Of a DNA stretch of 64,000 nucleotides, positions 41,493 through 51,266 are shown piece after piece. Origin of the DNA: Ornithinibacillus xuwenensis (GTDB lineage Bacteria; Bacillota; Bacilli; Bacillales; Amphibacillaceae); NCBI RefSeq assembly GCF_039614845.1, contig NZ_JBDIML010000003.1:248001-312000 (forward strand). The letters run 5' to 3'. A program made the position numbers and the translations under genes. Under the pieces are notes generated by a model. It did not search any database, had not been told where the DNA came from, and saw only the letters and a list, made by a program, of their open reading frames with translations. Within the stretch, counting starts at the first letter, position 1, and each line of letters opens with the position of its first letter.

Positions 41493-41957
41493 TTAATATT
41501 CTCCTTTAATGACAAAGAACGAGCCGCGGATTGTTCCAGCTAGTTTAGACTTCTGCTTAGCAAACTTAAACTTTCCTTCTAACTCCTTCGGTACTTCCAT
41601 CTCCTCCGAAAGCTTAAAACCAACGGCCCGCTTCTTCGGATCATCATTGGTATACATCACATTGACAACAAGACCATCCTCATAAAAGACATAGGCAAAT
41701 TGGATATTTTCTACTTGAAAGCGAGACGTTTCTAAAGGTTTAGCGGCAAACTCAATATCGCGTTCCTCTTTCAAAATTCGATTCACATAATCAAGGGTCC
41801 CCTGGCTTTCACTAGCTGGAACTACCGTAAATTCGTGCTTGTATTTGTTCATAAAATAACGAGCTTCATTAGCACGTAAACCAGCAAGTGATTCTACTAC
41901 AGGTGAAGACTCTATACCAACTGTAGACACCGTTTTAAAATCAACTACAAAAGACAT
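41493..41957 (-). CDS. Uncharacterised protein, 154 aa
   Basis: I do not recognise this family. It begins MSFVVDFKTVSTVGIESSPVVESLAGLRANEARYFMNKYKHEF and has an alternating beta-strand pattern with FQVENIQFAYVFYEDGLVVNVMYTNDD; it ends GSFFVIKGEY. It is soluble without a signal peptide. ATG 41957 has AAAGGAGAG 8 bases upstream. It follows the effector-binding protein gene by 21 bases, so the two are coexpressed and probably act together under the divergent WYL regulator. Confidence 0.65.
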   Translation of the reverse strand: MSFVVDFKTVSTVGIESSPVVESLAGLRANEARYFMNKYKHEFTVVPASESQGTLDYVNRILKEERDIEFAAKPLETSRFQVENIQFAYVFYEDGLVVNVMYTNDDPKKRAVGFKLSEEMEVPKELEGKFKFAKQKSKLAGTIRGSFFVIKGEY

Positions 41958-41978
41958 TTTCATCTCTCCTTTAATCCC

Positions 41979-42458
41979 TTACTTCCTCACAACTGGAATC
42001 CACATTTCACCATAAACCAAACCATTTCGATGTCCCATCACAACTGATGCATTGGGTCCACCAACATAAGCAATATTCGTTGCATTAGGTAAAGCTTCAC
42101 CAAATGCGACACCAGTAAGCTTATTACTCAACTCTTCAGCAGTCTTTTCTTCCCCTTTAACAACTAAGTATTCCCCCTTAGGAAATTGGATAGCTCTCGA
42201 TGCTTCCGGAAGTGATTCCTCCGTCATGACACCTGCATAATGCATCATTTTGTTATTCACCGCTTCGTTTACAGCAAATATATAGTCGTTTGTAGCAATA
42301 GCCTTTAACGTATCAAGCCTTCCATCCTCTTCAACAGCCCCCCAAAAGTCTGACTTTTCCTTGTTTATTCCAGCATAGTCTGTGTAATCGCTCTTAAGCT
42401 CTGTTCCAAACCCTAATACTGTAAAGCTGTCTTTTTCTTCTAAACTATAATTTGTCAT
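41979..42458 (-). CDS. yobU: AraC/GyrI effector-binding-domain protein, YobU-like, 159 aa
   Basis: A stand-alone GyrI-like small-molecule binding domain: the fold repeats FTVLGFGTELKS... and ...AIQFPKGEYLVVKGEEKTAEELSNKLTGVAFGEALP..., ending ASVVMGHRNGLVYGEMWIPVVRK. Such domains bind drugs or ligands and can hydrolyse or sequester them. The ATG at 42458 has AAGGAAGG 8 bases upstream; the frame extends to 42509 but lacks a site. It heads a two-gene operon divergent from the YafY/WYL regulator, the pairing seen for B. subtilis yobU-yobV. Confidence 0.75.
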   Translation of the reverse strand: MTNYSLEEKDSFTVLGFGTELKSDYTDYAGINKEKSDFWGAVEEDGRLDTLKAIATNDYIFAVNEAVNNKMMHYAGVMTEESLPEASRAIQFPKGEYLVVKGEEKTAEELSNKLTGVAFGEALPNATNIAYVGGPNASVVMGHRNGLVYGEMWIPVVRK

Positions 42459-42568
42459 ATTTAATACCTTCCTTTTATTAAATTTTTCAAATGAATTTGT
42501 CTTCTTCACTTGATAGTTTTATAATAGCCTTAAACCATGTCAAAAAATGATACTGTTAAGGAGTCCTG

Positions 42569-43537
42569 ATGAAAAAAGTTGAACGGATTAATACGATTAT
42601 GCGGTTTATTAATAATCGTGCCCACTTTACCATCACTGAAATCATGCGAGAATTTAATATTTCTCGCTCAACAGCAATTAGAGACATCAGAGAAATTGAA
42701 GGCATGGGTATGCCACTTGTTTCTGAAGTTGGTAGGGATGGTGGTTATTCTGTCATGCACAATTCTGTCCTGCCCGATGTTCACTTTACTGATAATGAAG
42801 TCAAAGCTCTTTTTATTGCCTTTATGGCCACAAGAAATCAGCAGCTTCCCTATCTTAAGAGTCGCCAGTCTCTTGCTGAAAAATTACTCGGACTCATTTC
42901 AGAAAACCAGCAAGATGACCTTGTTCTCTTAAATCAACTCTTGCTTTTTGAAGGGACCAACCCAAATAATCCTGACCTATTAGATTTGTCAGATCTTCCC
43001 CATCCCATGTTAGAAAAACTCATTCAAATCCTTCTATTGGAGAGATACTTATTGGTTACCATCGAAGAAGAGAAGCTGATAAATTCATATCCAATTTATC
43101 TCATGCACCTGTATCATGAGAAAAGTGTTTGGTTAATTGAAGGATTTGATTTAGAGGAAGAAAAAAAGAAAATAATCCCAGTCGACCATCTCACAGCTAT
43201 CAAACCCTACTCGAATAAAAATAGATTAAGTAAGAAAAAAATCTTAGATAAACTAAGTATGCAGGAGAAAACAAGCAATATTTTCCTTGAACTTGGTCCG
43301 AAAGCAATTTCCCAGTTCAAGAAATATCATCCCTTAAAAGTATCTATATCCTATACAAATCCTTACCAAACTACCGCCATACTAAAGACATTTATCAATG
43401 TTAAAAATACCGAAGAATTGACTGAAATAATAAATTGGGTTCTTTTTCTAGGTGAGGATATCAAAATTAGAGAAGCCCCTAAAGACGTCTTAGAGGGCAT
43501 ACAAAAGAGACTATCCGTATACTCCAATAATTTATAA
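42569..43537 (+). CDS. yobV: HTH-WYL transcriptional regulator, YobV-like (YafY), 322 aa
   Basis: An N-terminal winged HTH of the DeoR/HTH_11 type (TIMRFINNRAHFTITEIMREFNISRSTAIRDIREIEGMGMPLVSE, residues 9-53) is followed by a WYL domain (about residues 150-230) that usually binds a nucleic acid or small ligand, and a C-terminal YafY-type domain. AAGGAG precedes the ATG. It is divergent from the yobU-like gene across about 110 bases and most likely regulates it. Confidence 0.85.
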   Translation: MKKVERINTIMRFINNRAHFTITEIMREFNISRSTAIRDIREIEGMGMPLVSEVGRDGGYSVMHNSVLPDVHFTDNEVKALFIAFMATRNQQLPYLKSRQSLAEKLLGLISENQQDDLVLLNQLLLFEGTNPNNPDLLDLSDLPHPMLEKLIQILLLERYLLVTIEEEKLINSYPIYLMHLYHEKSVWLIEGFDLEEEKKKIIPVDHLTAIKPYSNKNRLSKKKILDKLSMQEKTSNIFLELGPKAISQFKKYHPLKVSISYTNPYQTTAILKTFINVKNTEELTEIINWVLFLGEDIKIREAPKDVLEGIQKRLSVYSNNL

Positions 43538-43631
43538 TAAAACAAACAAAGGTAATGCACGTTTTCTAAATCCCTTGTATTGTTGTCGTACCAAATAATG
43601 GGGAATCATACTCATTTTAATAAGATAAAAC

Positions 43632-43662
43632 AAGCAGAAATGTTAGTATTACATTTCTGCTT
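43632..43662 (-). terminator. Terminator of lplJ
   Basis: AAGCAGAAATGT and ACATTTCTGCTT form a perfect 12-bp stem around a 7-base loop; it ends lplJ on the minus strand. Confidence 0.8.
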
Positions 43663-43674
43663 GTTTTACTCAGG

Positions 43675-44670
43675 TTAATATAATAGATTTACAAAATCTT
43701 CTTTACCAATTTTACCAAGATAATGAGCAACATCGATATCATTTAAAGCTTCTTCAATTGCTTGTTTTTCATGTCGAACACCGATAAGTTTATTTTCAAG
43801 GTCCTGAATGTCCCCTAAACCGAAGAAGTCACCGTAAATTTTACAGTTTTCAATAACACCTTTTTTCACATCAAAACGTACATCTAATAATCCTGAAGGG
43901 AATTTATGAGATGCTTGAACGTTAAATGCTGGAGACTTACCGTAATTCCATTCCCATTGCTGATAACGTTCTTCTGAAATCTGATGAATATTTTTCCAGT
44001 CTTCCTCTGTTAATTCATAACGAGGAACATCATTCACATCCTCAACATCGAATATGTGTTTTAAGATACGTGCTTTAAATTCATCCATTGAAATTTTTTC
44101 ATCAAGAAACTCAGAAATATTGGCTACTCGACTACGAATAGATTTTATACCTTTAGATTCAATTTTTTCTTTCTTAACTTTTAGTGCTTTTACAACATTT
44201 TCAATTTCAGAATCAAGCATTAATGTACCATGACTAAACATGCGTCCTCTTGTAGAAAACATCGCATTTCCAGAAATTTTACGTCCATTAACAACAACAT
44301 CATTTCTTCCTTGAAGCTCAGCAGGAACACCTAGGTCATTTAATACCTCGATAACAGGCTGAAGAAACTTGGCAAAGTTATGGAAGCTTTCTCCATCATC
44401 CTTTGTAATGAAGCTGAAGTTTAAATTCTGTTCATCATGATAGACAGCCCCTCCACCGGAAAGACGACGAACAACTTTAATGTCATTGTCTTCTACATAA
44501 TCTGTATTAATTTCTTCAATGGTGTTTTGGTTTCTACCAATAATAATAGAAGGTTTGTTAATGTAGAATAATAAATATGTATCCTTCTCCCCAAAATTTT
44601 GCAAAATATATTCTTCAATTGCCAGGTTAATCATTGGATCCGTAATGCCTTGGTTATCAATAAATTTCAC
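43675..44670 (-). CDS. lplJ: Lipoate-protein ligase, 331 aa
   Basis: LplJ activates free lipoate with ATP and attaches it to the E2/GcvH lipoyl domains. The ligase motifs are present: FYINKPSIIIGRNQN, KVVRRLSGGGAVYHDEQNLNFSFI (about residues 68-92, lipoyl-AMP binding, with the RRLSGGGAV loop) and the conserved Lys region of VVNGRKISGNAMFSTRGRMFSHGTLML. The C-terminal accessory domain is present, so this is a full-length Lpl. The start is GTG at 44670 behind AGGAGGGG. It follows yhfI by 74 bases, the B. subtilis order. Confidence 0.93.
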   Translation of the reverse strand: MKFIDNQGITDPMINLAIEEYILQNFGEKDTYLLFYINKPSIIIGRNQNTIEEINTDYVEDNDIKVVRRLSGGGAVYHDEQNLNFSFITKDDGESFHNFAKFLQPVIEVLNDLGVPAELQGRNDVVVNGRKISGNAMFSTRGRMFSHGTLMLDSEIENVVKALKVKKEKIESKGIKSIRSRVANISEFLDEKISMDEFKARILKHIFDVEDVNDVPRYELTEEDWKNIHQISEERYQQWEWNYGKSPAFNVQASHKFPSGLLDVRFDVKKGVIENCKIYGDFFGLGDIQDLENKLIGVRHEKQAIEEALNDIDVAHYLGKIGKEDFVNLLY

Positions 44671-44744
44671 GATTTGCCCCTCCTATAAATTTTTTCCATC
44701 TATAAGTTTATCGAAAAAAGACATGCAAGCAAAGAAAATTGTCT

Positions 44745-45476
44745 TTATTTTTCCCAGATTAACCCCTCTTCAGCAAGAAGGATTTTTCCTTTATAGACAT
44801 CACTTGCTTGTGTAATCAGTTCTTCTCGATTCCCATACTGTGGTAAGTGACTTAATATTAACTCTCCCACATTAGCCGCTTCTGCAATCGTTCCTCCTTC
44901 TCGACTAGTCATATGGCCAGCAGCAGAGCCATCTTGATTGGCGTAGAAATTACTATCTGTAATCAGCAAATCGGCATTTTTACTAAATTCTATCCATTCC
45001 TCCAAGTAGCTTGTGTCTGCTGTATACACGATTACATTTTCTCCATCCGTTATTCGCATACCATAACAAGGAACTGGATGCTTTGTTTTCAAAAAATTAA
45101 TGGTAAATGGACCAATACTTAACGTCTCATTTGGCTCATAGGCAATTCCCTCGGTAAATTCATGCGTTAACTTTTCAAATCCCACCCTGTCTTCTGTGTG
45201 ACCATATATAGGTAAGATGTCTTTGTTTTCAACCAAATAGGATTGCACTAACCAGGCATATTGTAACACGCCAATATCTGCAATATGGTCATGATGGTAG
45301 TGCGATAGAATAACAGCGTCAATTTCCATGATATTTTTATACTTTTGTAACTTGGATATTGAACCACTACCTGCATCTACTAATAATGAAAATCCATCCT
45401 TTTCTATTAGATAAGATGATGTTGCACTATCAGGTGCAGGATAACCACCCCAATACCCAATTACTGTTAACTTCAT
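44745..45476 (-). CDS. yhfI: MBL-fold metal-dependent hydrolase (YhfI-like), 243 aa
   Basis: The metallo-beta-lactamase fold signatures are clear: LLVDAGSGS, VILSHYHHDHIADIG (HxHxDH, about residues 59-64) and TADTSY, LILSHLPQYG with the later His. It is cytoplasmic and probably a hydrolase of a phosphodiester or thioester; substrate unknown. I take the ATG at 45476, six bases after GAGGTG; the upstream ATG at 45512 has no site and overlaps the divergent promoter. Its neighbours lplJ and yhfH are in the B. subtilis order. Confidence 0.87.
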   Translation of the reverse strand: MKLTVIGYWGGYPAPDSATSSYLIEKDGFSLLVDAGSGSISKLQKYKNIMEIDAVILSHYHHDHIADIGVLQYAWLVQSYLVENKDILPIYGHTEDRVGFEKLTHEFTEGIAYEPNETLSIGPFTINFLKTKHPVPCYGMRITDGENVIVYTADTSYLEEWIEFSKNADLLITDSNFYANQDGSAAGHMTSREGGTIAEAANVGELILSHLPQYGNREELITQASDVYKGKILLAEEGLIWEK

Positions 45477-45572
45477 TTCTGTCACCTCATTTCTAATTTT
45501 GTTGTAACACACAATTGACCAAAATCATACTGTTATAATACAATAAACTTACTACGATAAAGGAGGATCTGT

Positions 45573-45704
45573 ATGATCACAAATGTGCTTGAGTTTTTCC
45601 GAAACCTTCCCAAGAAAAAATGTCAACAATGCGGTCAAGAAATAAATGAGCAAGCCGACTGTTATACAAACTTTTGTGAAGAGTGTGATCACCCAGCTAG
45701 ATAA
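45573..45704 (+). CDS. yhfH: YhfH-like small zinc-ribbon protein, 43 aa
   Basis: A 43-residue protein, MITNVLEFFRNLPKKKC... with two CxxC pairs (CQQCGQE and CEECDH) that should bind one zinc. AAGGAGGA lies 7 bases before the ATG at 45573. Size, CxxC pairs and its place divergent to yhfI match B. subtilis YhfH; the reading frame is short but clearly translated. Function is unknown. Confidence 0.85.
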   Translation: MITNVLEFFRNLPKKKCQQCGQEINEQADCYTNFCEECDHPAR

Positions 45705-45894
45705 AGCAAAAACGACGAATCGTACTGATTCATCACAATTGTAAGCTTTATGATACTAGGAAACAACTTTTGCGCAGCTAATCAATAGCTGTATTTTTTT
45801 GTGAAAATATCTGAAAAATCATATCCTTCTAACCAATTTTATATTATAATTATTTAGACTACCGAAATATTTTTTAGGAAAGGGGAAATTCATT

Positions 45895-47709
45895 ATGGCA
45901 ACTACAAACACAAAACGACTACTTCGCTCTGAGGTACCTGAAGAACAAAAATGGGACTTAACCGATTTATTTCCAACCTTCGATTCATGGGAAACTGAAC
46001 TGAATGCGGTGCAGGCTGACGTTACAAAGATTACACAATTTAAAGGCAAGCTTGGAAATGATGCCGCAACATTATTAGACTGTCTCACAACATTAGAAAA
46101 CTATCGAGAACGATTAGTACGTGTTGGTACATATGCTAGCTTAAAATCCAGTGCAGATGGAAGTGATCCTGATAATCAACGAGATGCTGCTAGAGTATCT
46201 TCTGCTATGGCAAGTATTGGAGCAAAGCTATCATTTGTTCAGTCAGAACTATTAACGTTAACGACAGAGCAAATTGAACAATTCCTAAACGAAGAAAAAG
46301 CATTACAGCCTTATAAAAAGATGCTTGATGATATTTTGGAGGACAAGCCACATACGCTTTCACCTGAAATTGAAGAAACACTGGCTGCACTAAGTGAAGT
46401 ACATGGGGCACCATACATGATTTATTCACGTAGTAAATCATCAGATATGGTATTTGATTCCGTAAAGGATGAATCAGGTAATGAATTACCAATGTCTGCT
46501 GCTTTATATGAAGATCGTTATGAATTAGAAGCAAACACAATACTTCGTCGTGATGCATATGATTCATTCGTGAAAACATTAGATCAATATAAAAATACAT
46601 TTGCGGCAACCTACGCAACTGAAGTTACTAAGCAAGTAACGATGGCAAGACTCCGTAACTATGATTCTGTTACAGATATGCTACTCGCTTCACAACAAGT
46701 AACCAAAGAAATGTATGAGAACCAATTAAACGTCATTAAAGAAGAACTTGCACCACATATGCGCCGTTATGCTAAGCTCAAGCAAGAAAAGCTAGGTCTT
46801 AATGAACTTCGATATTGTGACTTAAAGGCTCCATTAGATCCTGAATTCAACCCAAAAACTAGTTATGAGGAAGCTAAATCTGTTATTTTAGATTCTCTAC
46901 AGGTAATGGGACCAGAATACATCGAAATTATGGAAAAAGGACTAAATGACCGTTGGGTTGATTTAGCCGATAATGTTGGCAAATCAACTGGTGCATTCTG
47001 TTCAAGCCCCTATGGTGTGCATCCATATATTTTAATTACTTGGACAGATACGATGCGTGGTGCATTTGTATTAGCACATGAATTAGGTCATGCCGGACAC
47101 TTTTATCTTGCTGGTAAATATCAGTCATTATTTAATACAAGACCTTCTACGTATTTTGTTGAAGCACCATCGACAATTAATGAATTGCTTTTAGCGGATC
47201 ACTTAATGCGTAAAACAGATGACAAACGAATGAAACGCTGGGTAATCACACAATTACTAGGTACGTATTATCATAACTTTGTTACCCATCTACTAGAAGG
47301 TGAATATCAACGTCGCGTATATGAACTAGCTGAAGCTGGTACGCCTTTAACTGCAAGTGTGTTAACAAAGCAGAAGCGTGAAGCTCTAGAAAGCTTCTGG
47401 GGTGATGCTGTTGTAATGGATGATGGTGCAGGTCTAACTTGGATGCGCCAGCCTCACTACTATATGGGATTATATCCATATACGTACTCCGCTGGATTGA
47501 CTGTTTCAACTGCAGTAGCAAAACGAATTCAGACCGAAGGAGAACCAGCCGTTGAAAGCTGGTTGAATGTCTTAAAAGCAGGTGGAACACAAAAACCGCT
47601 TGATTTGATTAAACAGGCTGGCGTTGATATGTCTAAGCCAGATGCAATTCGCGAAGCTGTTGCATTTGTCGGTTCACTCGTTGATCAGCTTGAACAAAGC
47701 TATGAATAA
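45895..47709 (+). CDS. pepF: Oligoendopeptidase F (M3 metallopeptidase), 604 aa
   Basis: PepF cleaves peptides of 7-17 residues in the cytoplasm. The zinc motif is HELGHAGHFY (about residues 392-401: HExGH) with the third ligand Glu in YFVEAPSTINELLL, and the thimet-oligopeptidase helical bundle surrounds it. The length (about 600) is usual. AAAGGGG precedes the ATG. It is monocistronic and ends at the terminator at 47757-47794. Confidence 0.95.
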   Translation: MATTNTKRLLRSEVPEEQKWDLTDLFPTFDSWETELNAVQADVTKITQFKGKLGNDAATLLDCLTTLENYRERLVRVGTYASLKSSADGSDPDNQRDAARVSSAMASIGAKLSFVQSELLTLTTEQIEQFLNEEKALQPYKKMLDDILEDKPHTLSPEIEETLAALSEVHGAPYMIYSRSKSSDMVFDSVKDESGNELPMSAALYEDRYELEANTILRRDAYDSFVKTLDQYKNTFAATYATEVTKQVTMARLRNYDSVTDMLLASQQVTKEMYENQLNVIKEELAPHMRRYAKLKQEKLGLNELRYCDLKAPLDPEFNPKTSYEEAKSVILDSLQVMGPEYIEIMEKGLNDRWVDLADNVGKSTGAFCSSPYGVHPYILITWTDTMRGAFVLAHELGHAGHFYLAGKYQSLFNTRPSTYFVEAPSTINELLLADHLMRKTDDKRMKRWVITQLLGTYYHNFVTHLLEGEYQRRVYELAEAGTPLTASVLTKQKREALESFWGDAVVMDDGAGLTWMRQPHYYMGLYPYTYSAGLTVSTAVAKRIQTEGEPAVESWLNVLKAGGTQKPLDLIKQAGVDMSKPDAIREAVAFVGSLVDQLEQSYE

Positions 47710-47756
47710 GAAAGAAACGATACAATACCTCTCCCGTCGCATCATGGAGTAAAATA

Positions 47757-47794
47757 AAAGCACAGCATACACGATACGTGAATGCTGTGCTTTT
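47757..47794 (+). terminator. Terminator of pepF
   Basis: AAAAGCACAGCAT and ATGCTGTGCTTTT pair, with an inner CAC/GTG pair, and run into T residues on both strands. Confidence 0.8.
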
Positions 47795-47864
47795 CAATTA
47801 AGTTGTAGATTATCCGATACTTTATTTTTGTTAAAGATTCTCTCGGTTGATATAGAATACTTAA

Positions 47865-49265
47865 TTAATCTTGTAAAAATGAAAGGACATCTACTACTGC
47901 TTTTTCACCTTGCTCAATACAATCTGGTATTCCAACACCTTCAAAGGAACTTCCAGTTAAAAACACACCTGGAATTTGATGCTGTGCTTCTTTACGAATT
48001 GTAGCTATCCTCTCAAGATGCCCAACAGTATATTGAGGCATTGCATTATGCCAACGAGTGATGACACTGAAGTCAGGTTCTGCTGTAATATTCATTGTCT
48101 TATTTAAATCATTTAACACGATGGATGTTATTTCATCGTCTGTTAAATCCACTACTTCCTGGTCATTTGGCTTCCCAACATAACATCGAATTAACGCTTT
48201 TCCATCTGGTGTTGTTGCAGGCCACTTTTTATGTGTCCACGTACAAGCTGTAATCCGATAATCACTATTTCGTGAAACAACAAAGCCTGTTCCATCAATG
48301 TCCTGCTTTATCGCGGATCTATCAAAAGCCATCGCGACATTCGCAACAGAAGTTGATGGCACTTCTGTAAACACCTTCATAAAATCATATTGGCTAAACA
48401 ATTTCGGTATTGTTTTATGTGGCGTTGTTACGATTAACGAGCTAGCCTTCAAGACATTCCCATCACTTAACAGTACATGATACCCAGATTCCTTCTTCTC
48501 CACATGATCTACTGCAGCGTTTAATAGAATAGATTCTTGATCGATATTTTCTACTAATTTATCAACAATCGTCTCAAGACCATTTGGAAAGGAGAAAAAC
48601 GCACCAGGAACTTTCCCAGTAGTTTGTGACGCTTTTGGCATAGTTTGCTTCAATCCTTTTATCAAGCTACCATATTTCTGCTCAAGCTGATAAAAGTTAG
48701 GAAAAGTAGCCATTAAACTCATCTTATCAATATCACCTGAATAAATACCTGAAAGTAATGGTTCAATTTCATTTTCAACTAATTCATTCCCAAAACGTCT
48801 TCGCATAAAAGCACCGAGCGATTGGTCAGATTTCTCCTCACCCTTTGCCTTTGTCAAATCTAGTAATGCTCTCATTTTACCAATTGGTGAAACTAATCCC
48901 GAACGGAGGAACGGCCCAATTTGCTTTGGTATTCCCATAAAAGCACCCTTTGGCATTTTGTGAAGCTTACCTTCTACTAGAATATACGATTGTCCAGTTC
49001 CATTGCGCACCATTTCATCCTTTAAGCCCAGCTCCTCAACTAGTTTTACACCTGGCTTTTTTCGAGCAATTATCGAATCTGGTCCACGTTCTATCGTAAA
49101 GCCATCCTGCTTATAGGTTTGAATTTTTCCACCTAGACGATTACTAGCTTCTACTAGTTTAACGTCGTACGGTAATTTTTTTTCACGAATCGCTTTTTGT
49201 AAATAATAGGCAGCGGTTAACCCAGTTATTCCGCCGCCTATTATTACGATTGTTTGTTTTTCCAT
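47865..49265 (-). CDS. hemY: Coproporphyrinogen III oxidase (HemY), 466 aa
   Basis: In Firmicutes HemY oxidises coproporphyrinogen III to coproporphyrin III with FAD. It begins with the FAD dinucleotide motif GGGITGLTAAYYL (about residues 9-21), contains the PIGKMRALLDL region and ends GVFLTGSSFEGVGIPDCIEQGEKA, the C-terminal FAD motif. The length (B. subtilis 470) fits. Its ATG overlaps the hemH stop by one base (TAATG), so it is translationally coupled in the hemEHY operon. It is the last gene of the three. Confidence 0.94.
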   Translation of the reverse strand: MEKQTIVIIGGGITGLTAAYYLQKAIREKKLPYDVKLVEASNRLGGKIQTYKQDGFTIERGPDSIIARKKPGVKLVEELGLKDEMVRNGTGQSYILVEGKLHKMPKGAFMGIPKQIGPFLRSGLVSPIGKMRALLDLTKAKGEEKSDQSLGAFMRRRFGNELVENEIEPLLSGIYSGDIDKMSLMATFPNFYQLEQKYGSLIKGLKQTMPKASQTTGKVPGAFFSFPNGLETIVDKLVENIDQESILLNAAVDHVEKKESGYHVLLSDGNVLKASSLIVTTPHKTIPKLFSQYDFMKVFTEVPSTSVANVAMAFDRSAIKQDIDGTGFVVSRNSDYRITACTWTHKKWPATTPDGKALIRCYVGKPNDQEVVDLTDDEITSIVLNDLNKTMNITAEPDFSVITRWHNAMPQYTVGHLERIATIRKEAQHQIPGVFLTGSSFEGVGIPDCIEQGEKAVVDVLSFLQD

Positions 49266-50200
49266 TACGCATCACGCTTTACTCGATTTTGTACAACCGT
49301 TGCTAATGTTTCGATAAATAAAGGATGAACATTAGGCATTTCTGGACGATAGTAGCTAGCACCTAATTCGTCACAAACAACTTTACATTCATAATCATTA
49401 TCATAAAGTACTTCCAGGTGATCTGCGATAAATCCAACTGGAGCATAAACAAATGAACGATATCCTTTTTCATCATAAAGTGTACGCGTTAAATCTTGAA
49501 CATCTGGTCCTAGCCATGGATCAGGTGTATTTCCCTCACTCTGCCAGCCTAACTCATAATTTTTGATACCTGCTTTTTCGGAAATAAGCTTTGCAGTTTC
49601 CTTTAACTGGTCTGGATAAGGATCTCCATTTTGTAGAATTTTTTCTGGTAAGCTGTGCGCTGATACTACTAATACTGCTTTTTCACGCTCTTCATCCGTC
49701 ATTTTTGCATATTGTTTATTGATTTGCTCTGCCCAATACTGAACAAAACCTGGCGCATCATACCAGCTTTCTACAGCCTTAATAGAAATACCGTATTTAT
49801 CAGCTTCTGCTTGTGCACGTGTGTTATACGATTTCACACTAAATGTTGAATAGTGTGGTGCTAGTACAATGGACACTGCTTCCTGAATCCCATCTTTGCC
49901 CATTTCCTCAACAGCATCTTCAATAAAAGGATTGATATGCTTTAATCCAATATAAGCTTTATATTCGTACTCCTCCTGCATTTCATTAAGCTTTGTTTCA
50001 AGAGCTTTTGTTTGTTCTTCGGTAATTCTAGCCAAAGGAGAAGTTCCACCTATCGCTTTATAACGGTCCTTTAAATCCTGTAATTGCTCATCTGATGGCT
50101 TTCTACCATGACGAATATGTGTATAATATGGCTCAATATCCTCTTCTTTATATGGTGTTCCATAAGCCATCACTAATAGTCCCATTTTCTTTCTTCCCAT
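49265..50200 (-). CDS. hemH: Coproporphyrin ferrochelatase (HemH/CpfC), 311 aa
   Basis: HemH inserts iron into coproporphyrin III in the Gram-positive pathway. The N-terminal MAYGTPYKEEDIEPYYTHIRHG contains the conserved Tyr contacting porphyrin, and VSAHSLPEKI (about residues 183-192) holds the active-site His; a Glu lies in the region YAPVGFIADHLEVLYD. ATG 50200 (MGRKKMGLLVMAYG) has GAGGTG 8 bases upstream; the longer frame to 50233 is unlikely. It sits 37 bases after hemE and overlaps hemY by one base. Confidence 0.94.
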   Translation of the reverse strand: MGRKKMGLLVMAYGTPYKEEDIEPYYTHIRHGRKPSDEQLQDLKDRYKAIGGTSPLARITEEQTKALETKLNEMQEEYEYKAYIGLKHINPFIEDAVEEMGKDGIQEAVSIVLAPHYSTFSVKSYNTRAQAEADKYGISIKAVESWYDAPGFVQYWAEQINKQYAKMTDEEREKAVLVVSAHSLPEKILQNGDPYPDQLKETAKLISEKAGIKNYELGWQSEGNTPDPWLGPDVQDLTRTLYDEKGYRSFVYAPVGFIADHLEVLYDNDYECKVVCDELGASYYRPEMPNVHPLFIETLATVVQNRVKRDA

Positions 50201-50237
50201 TATTCTACACCTCTTTAGTATGATTTGATTCAATGTA

Positions 50238-51266
50238 CTATCGTTTCGAATACGTATGAATGAAGTCAGTAAGTCTTTTTAATGTCGCTGGTTGAATATC
50301 AGGTGTCACACCATGTCCTAAATTAAACACATGACGACCATCTTCCATTGATTGATCTAGGATTGCTCTTGTACGACTCTCAATCGTATCCCAATCTGCC
50401 AATAAAATTGCAGGATCTAAGTTCCCTTGTAATACCTTCGTCACTCCAAGATCACGGGCTTCTTTAATCGAAGTTCTCCAATCCAAGCCAATTACATCAA
50501 TTGGCAAATCATTCCACTCTAATAACAAGTGACTTGCGCCAACACCAAACATAATTAATGGCACATCATCATGGCGGAGCTCAGAGAAGATTCGGTTCAT
50601 AACAGGCTTAATAAATGTACGGTAATCTGCCACATTTAAGGCACCAACCCAAGAATCAAAAAATTGAATTGCTTTGACACCCGCTCTTATTTGGGATTTA
50701 ACATATGTAATAGTCATATCTGCAAGCTTATCCATCAATGCAAACCACGCTTCTGATTGTGAATACATGAATGCTTTCGTTTTGCCATAATTTTTTGATG
50801 GTCCACCTTCAATAAGATAACTAGCAAGCGTAAACGGCGCACCACTGAACCCAATTAATGGAACAGTTAATTGTTCCTCTGTCAATAATCGAATTGTTTC
50901 TAATACGTATGGTACATCTTCCTCAGGATTAATTGTGCCTAGTTTTTCAACATCTTCCATGCTTTTAATAGGATTTGCAATTACTGGACCAATTCCTGCT
51001 TTAATGTCAACATCAATTCCAATTGCGGGTAATGGTGACATAATGTCCTTATAAAGAATTGCTGCATCCACATTATAATTTTCAACTGGTAGCCTTGTTA
51101 CATATGCACAAAGCTCTGGCTGATGTGTAATCTCAAATAAAGAATATTTTTCTTTTATCTTTCTATATTCTTCTTGAGATCTACCTGCCTGTCTCATAAA
51201 CCATGCAGGAGTATAAGCTGTTGCTTCTCCTTTATACGCGCGAATAATAGTGTCATTAAGCTTCAT
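50238..51266 (-). CDS. hemE: Uroporphyrinogen decarboxylase, 342 aa
   Basis: HemE decarboxylates the four acetate side chains of uroporphyrinogen III to coproporphyrinogen III. The N-terminal FMRQAGRSQEEYR signature and the conserved IQFFDSWVGAL and VIGLDWRTSI blocks (Asp and Arg active-site residues) are present. The length fits. GGTGAG precedes the ATG. It heads the hemEHY operon, so uroporphyrinogen is converted to coproheme without intermediates leaving the operon. Confidence 0.96.
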   Translation of the reverse strand: MKLNDTIIRAYKGEATAYTPAWFMRQAGRSQEEYRKIKEKYSLFEITHQPELCAYVTRLPVENYNVDAAILYKDIMSPLPAIGIDVDIKAGIGPVIANPIKSMEDVEKLGTINPEEDVPYVLETIRLLTEEQLTVPLIGFSGAPFTLASYLIEGGPSKNYGKTKAFMYSQSEAWFALMDKLADMTITYVKSQIRAGVKAIQFFDSWVGALNVADYRTFIKPVMNRIFSELRHDDVPLIMFGVGASHLLLEWNDLPIDVIGLDWRTSIKEARDLGVTKVLQGNLDPAILLADWDTIESRTRAILDQSMEDGRHVFNLGHGVTPDIQPATLKRLTDFIHTYSKR

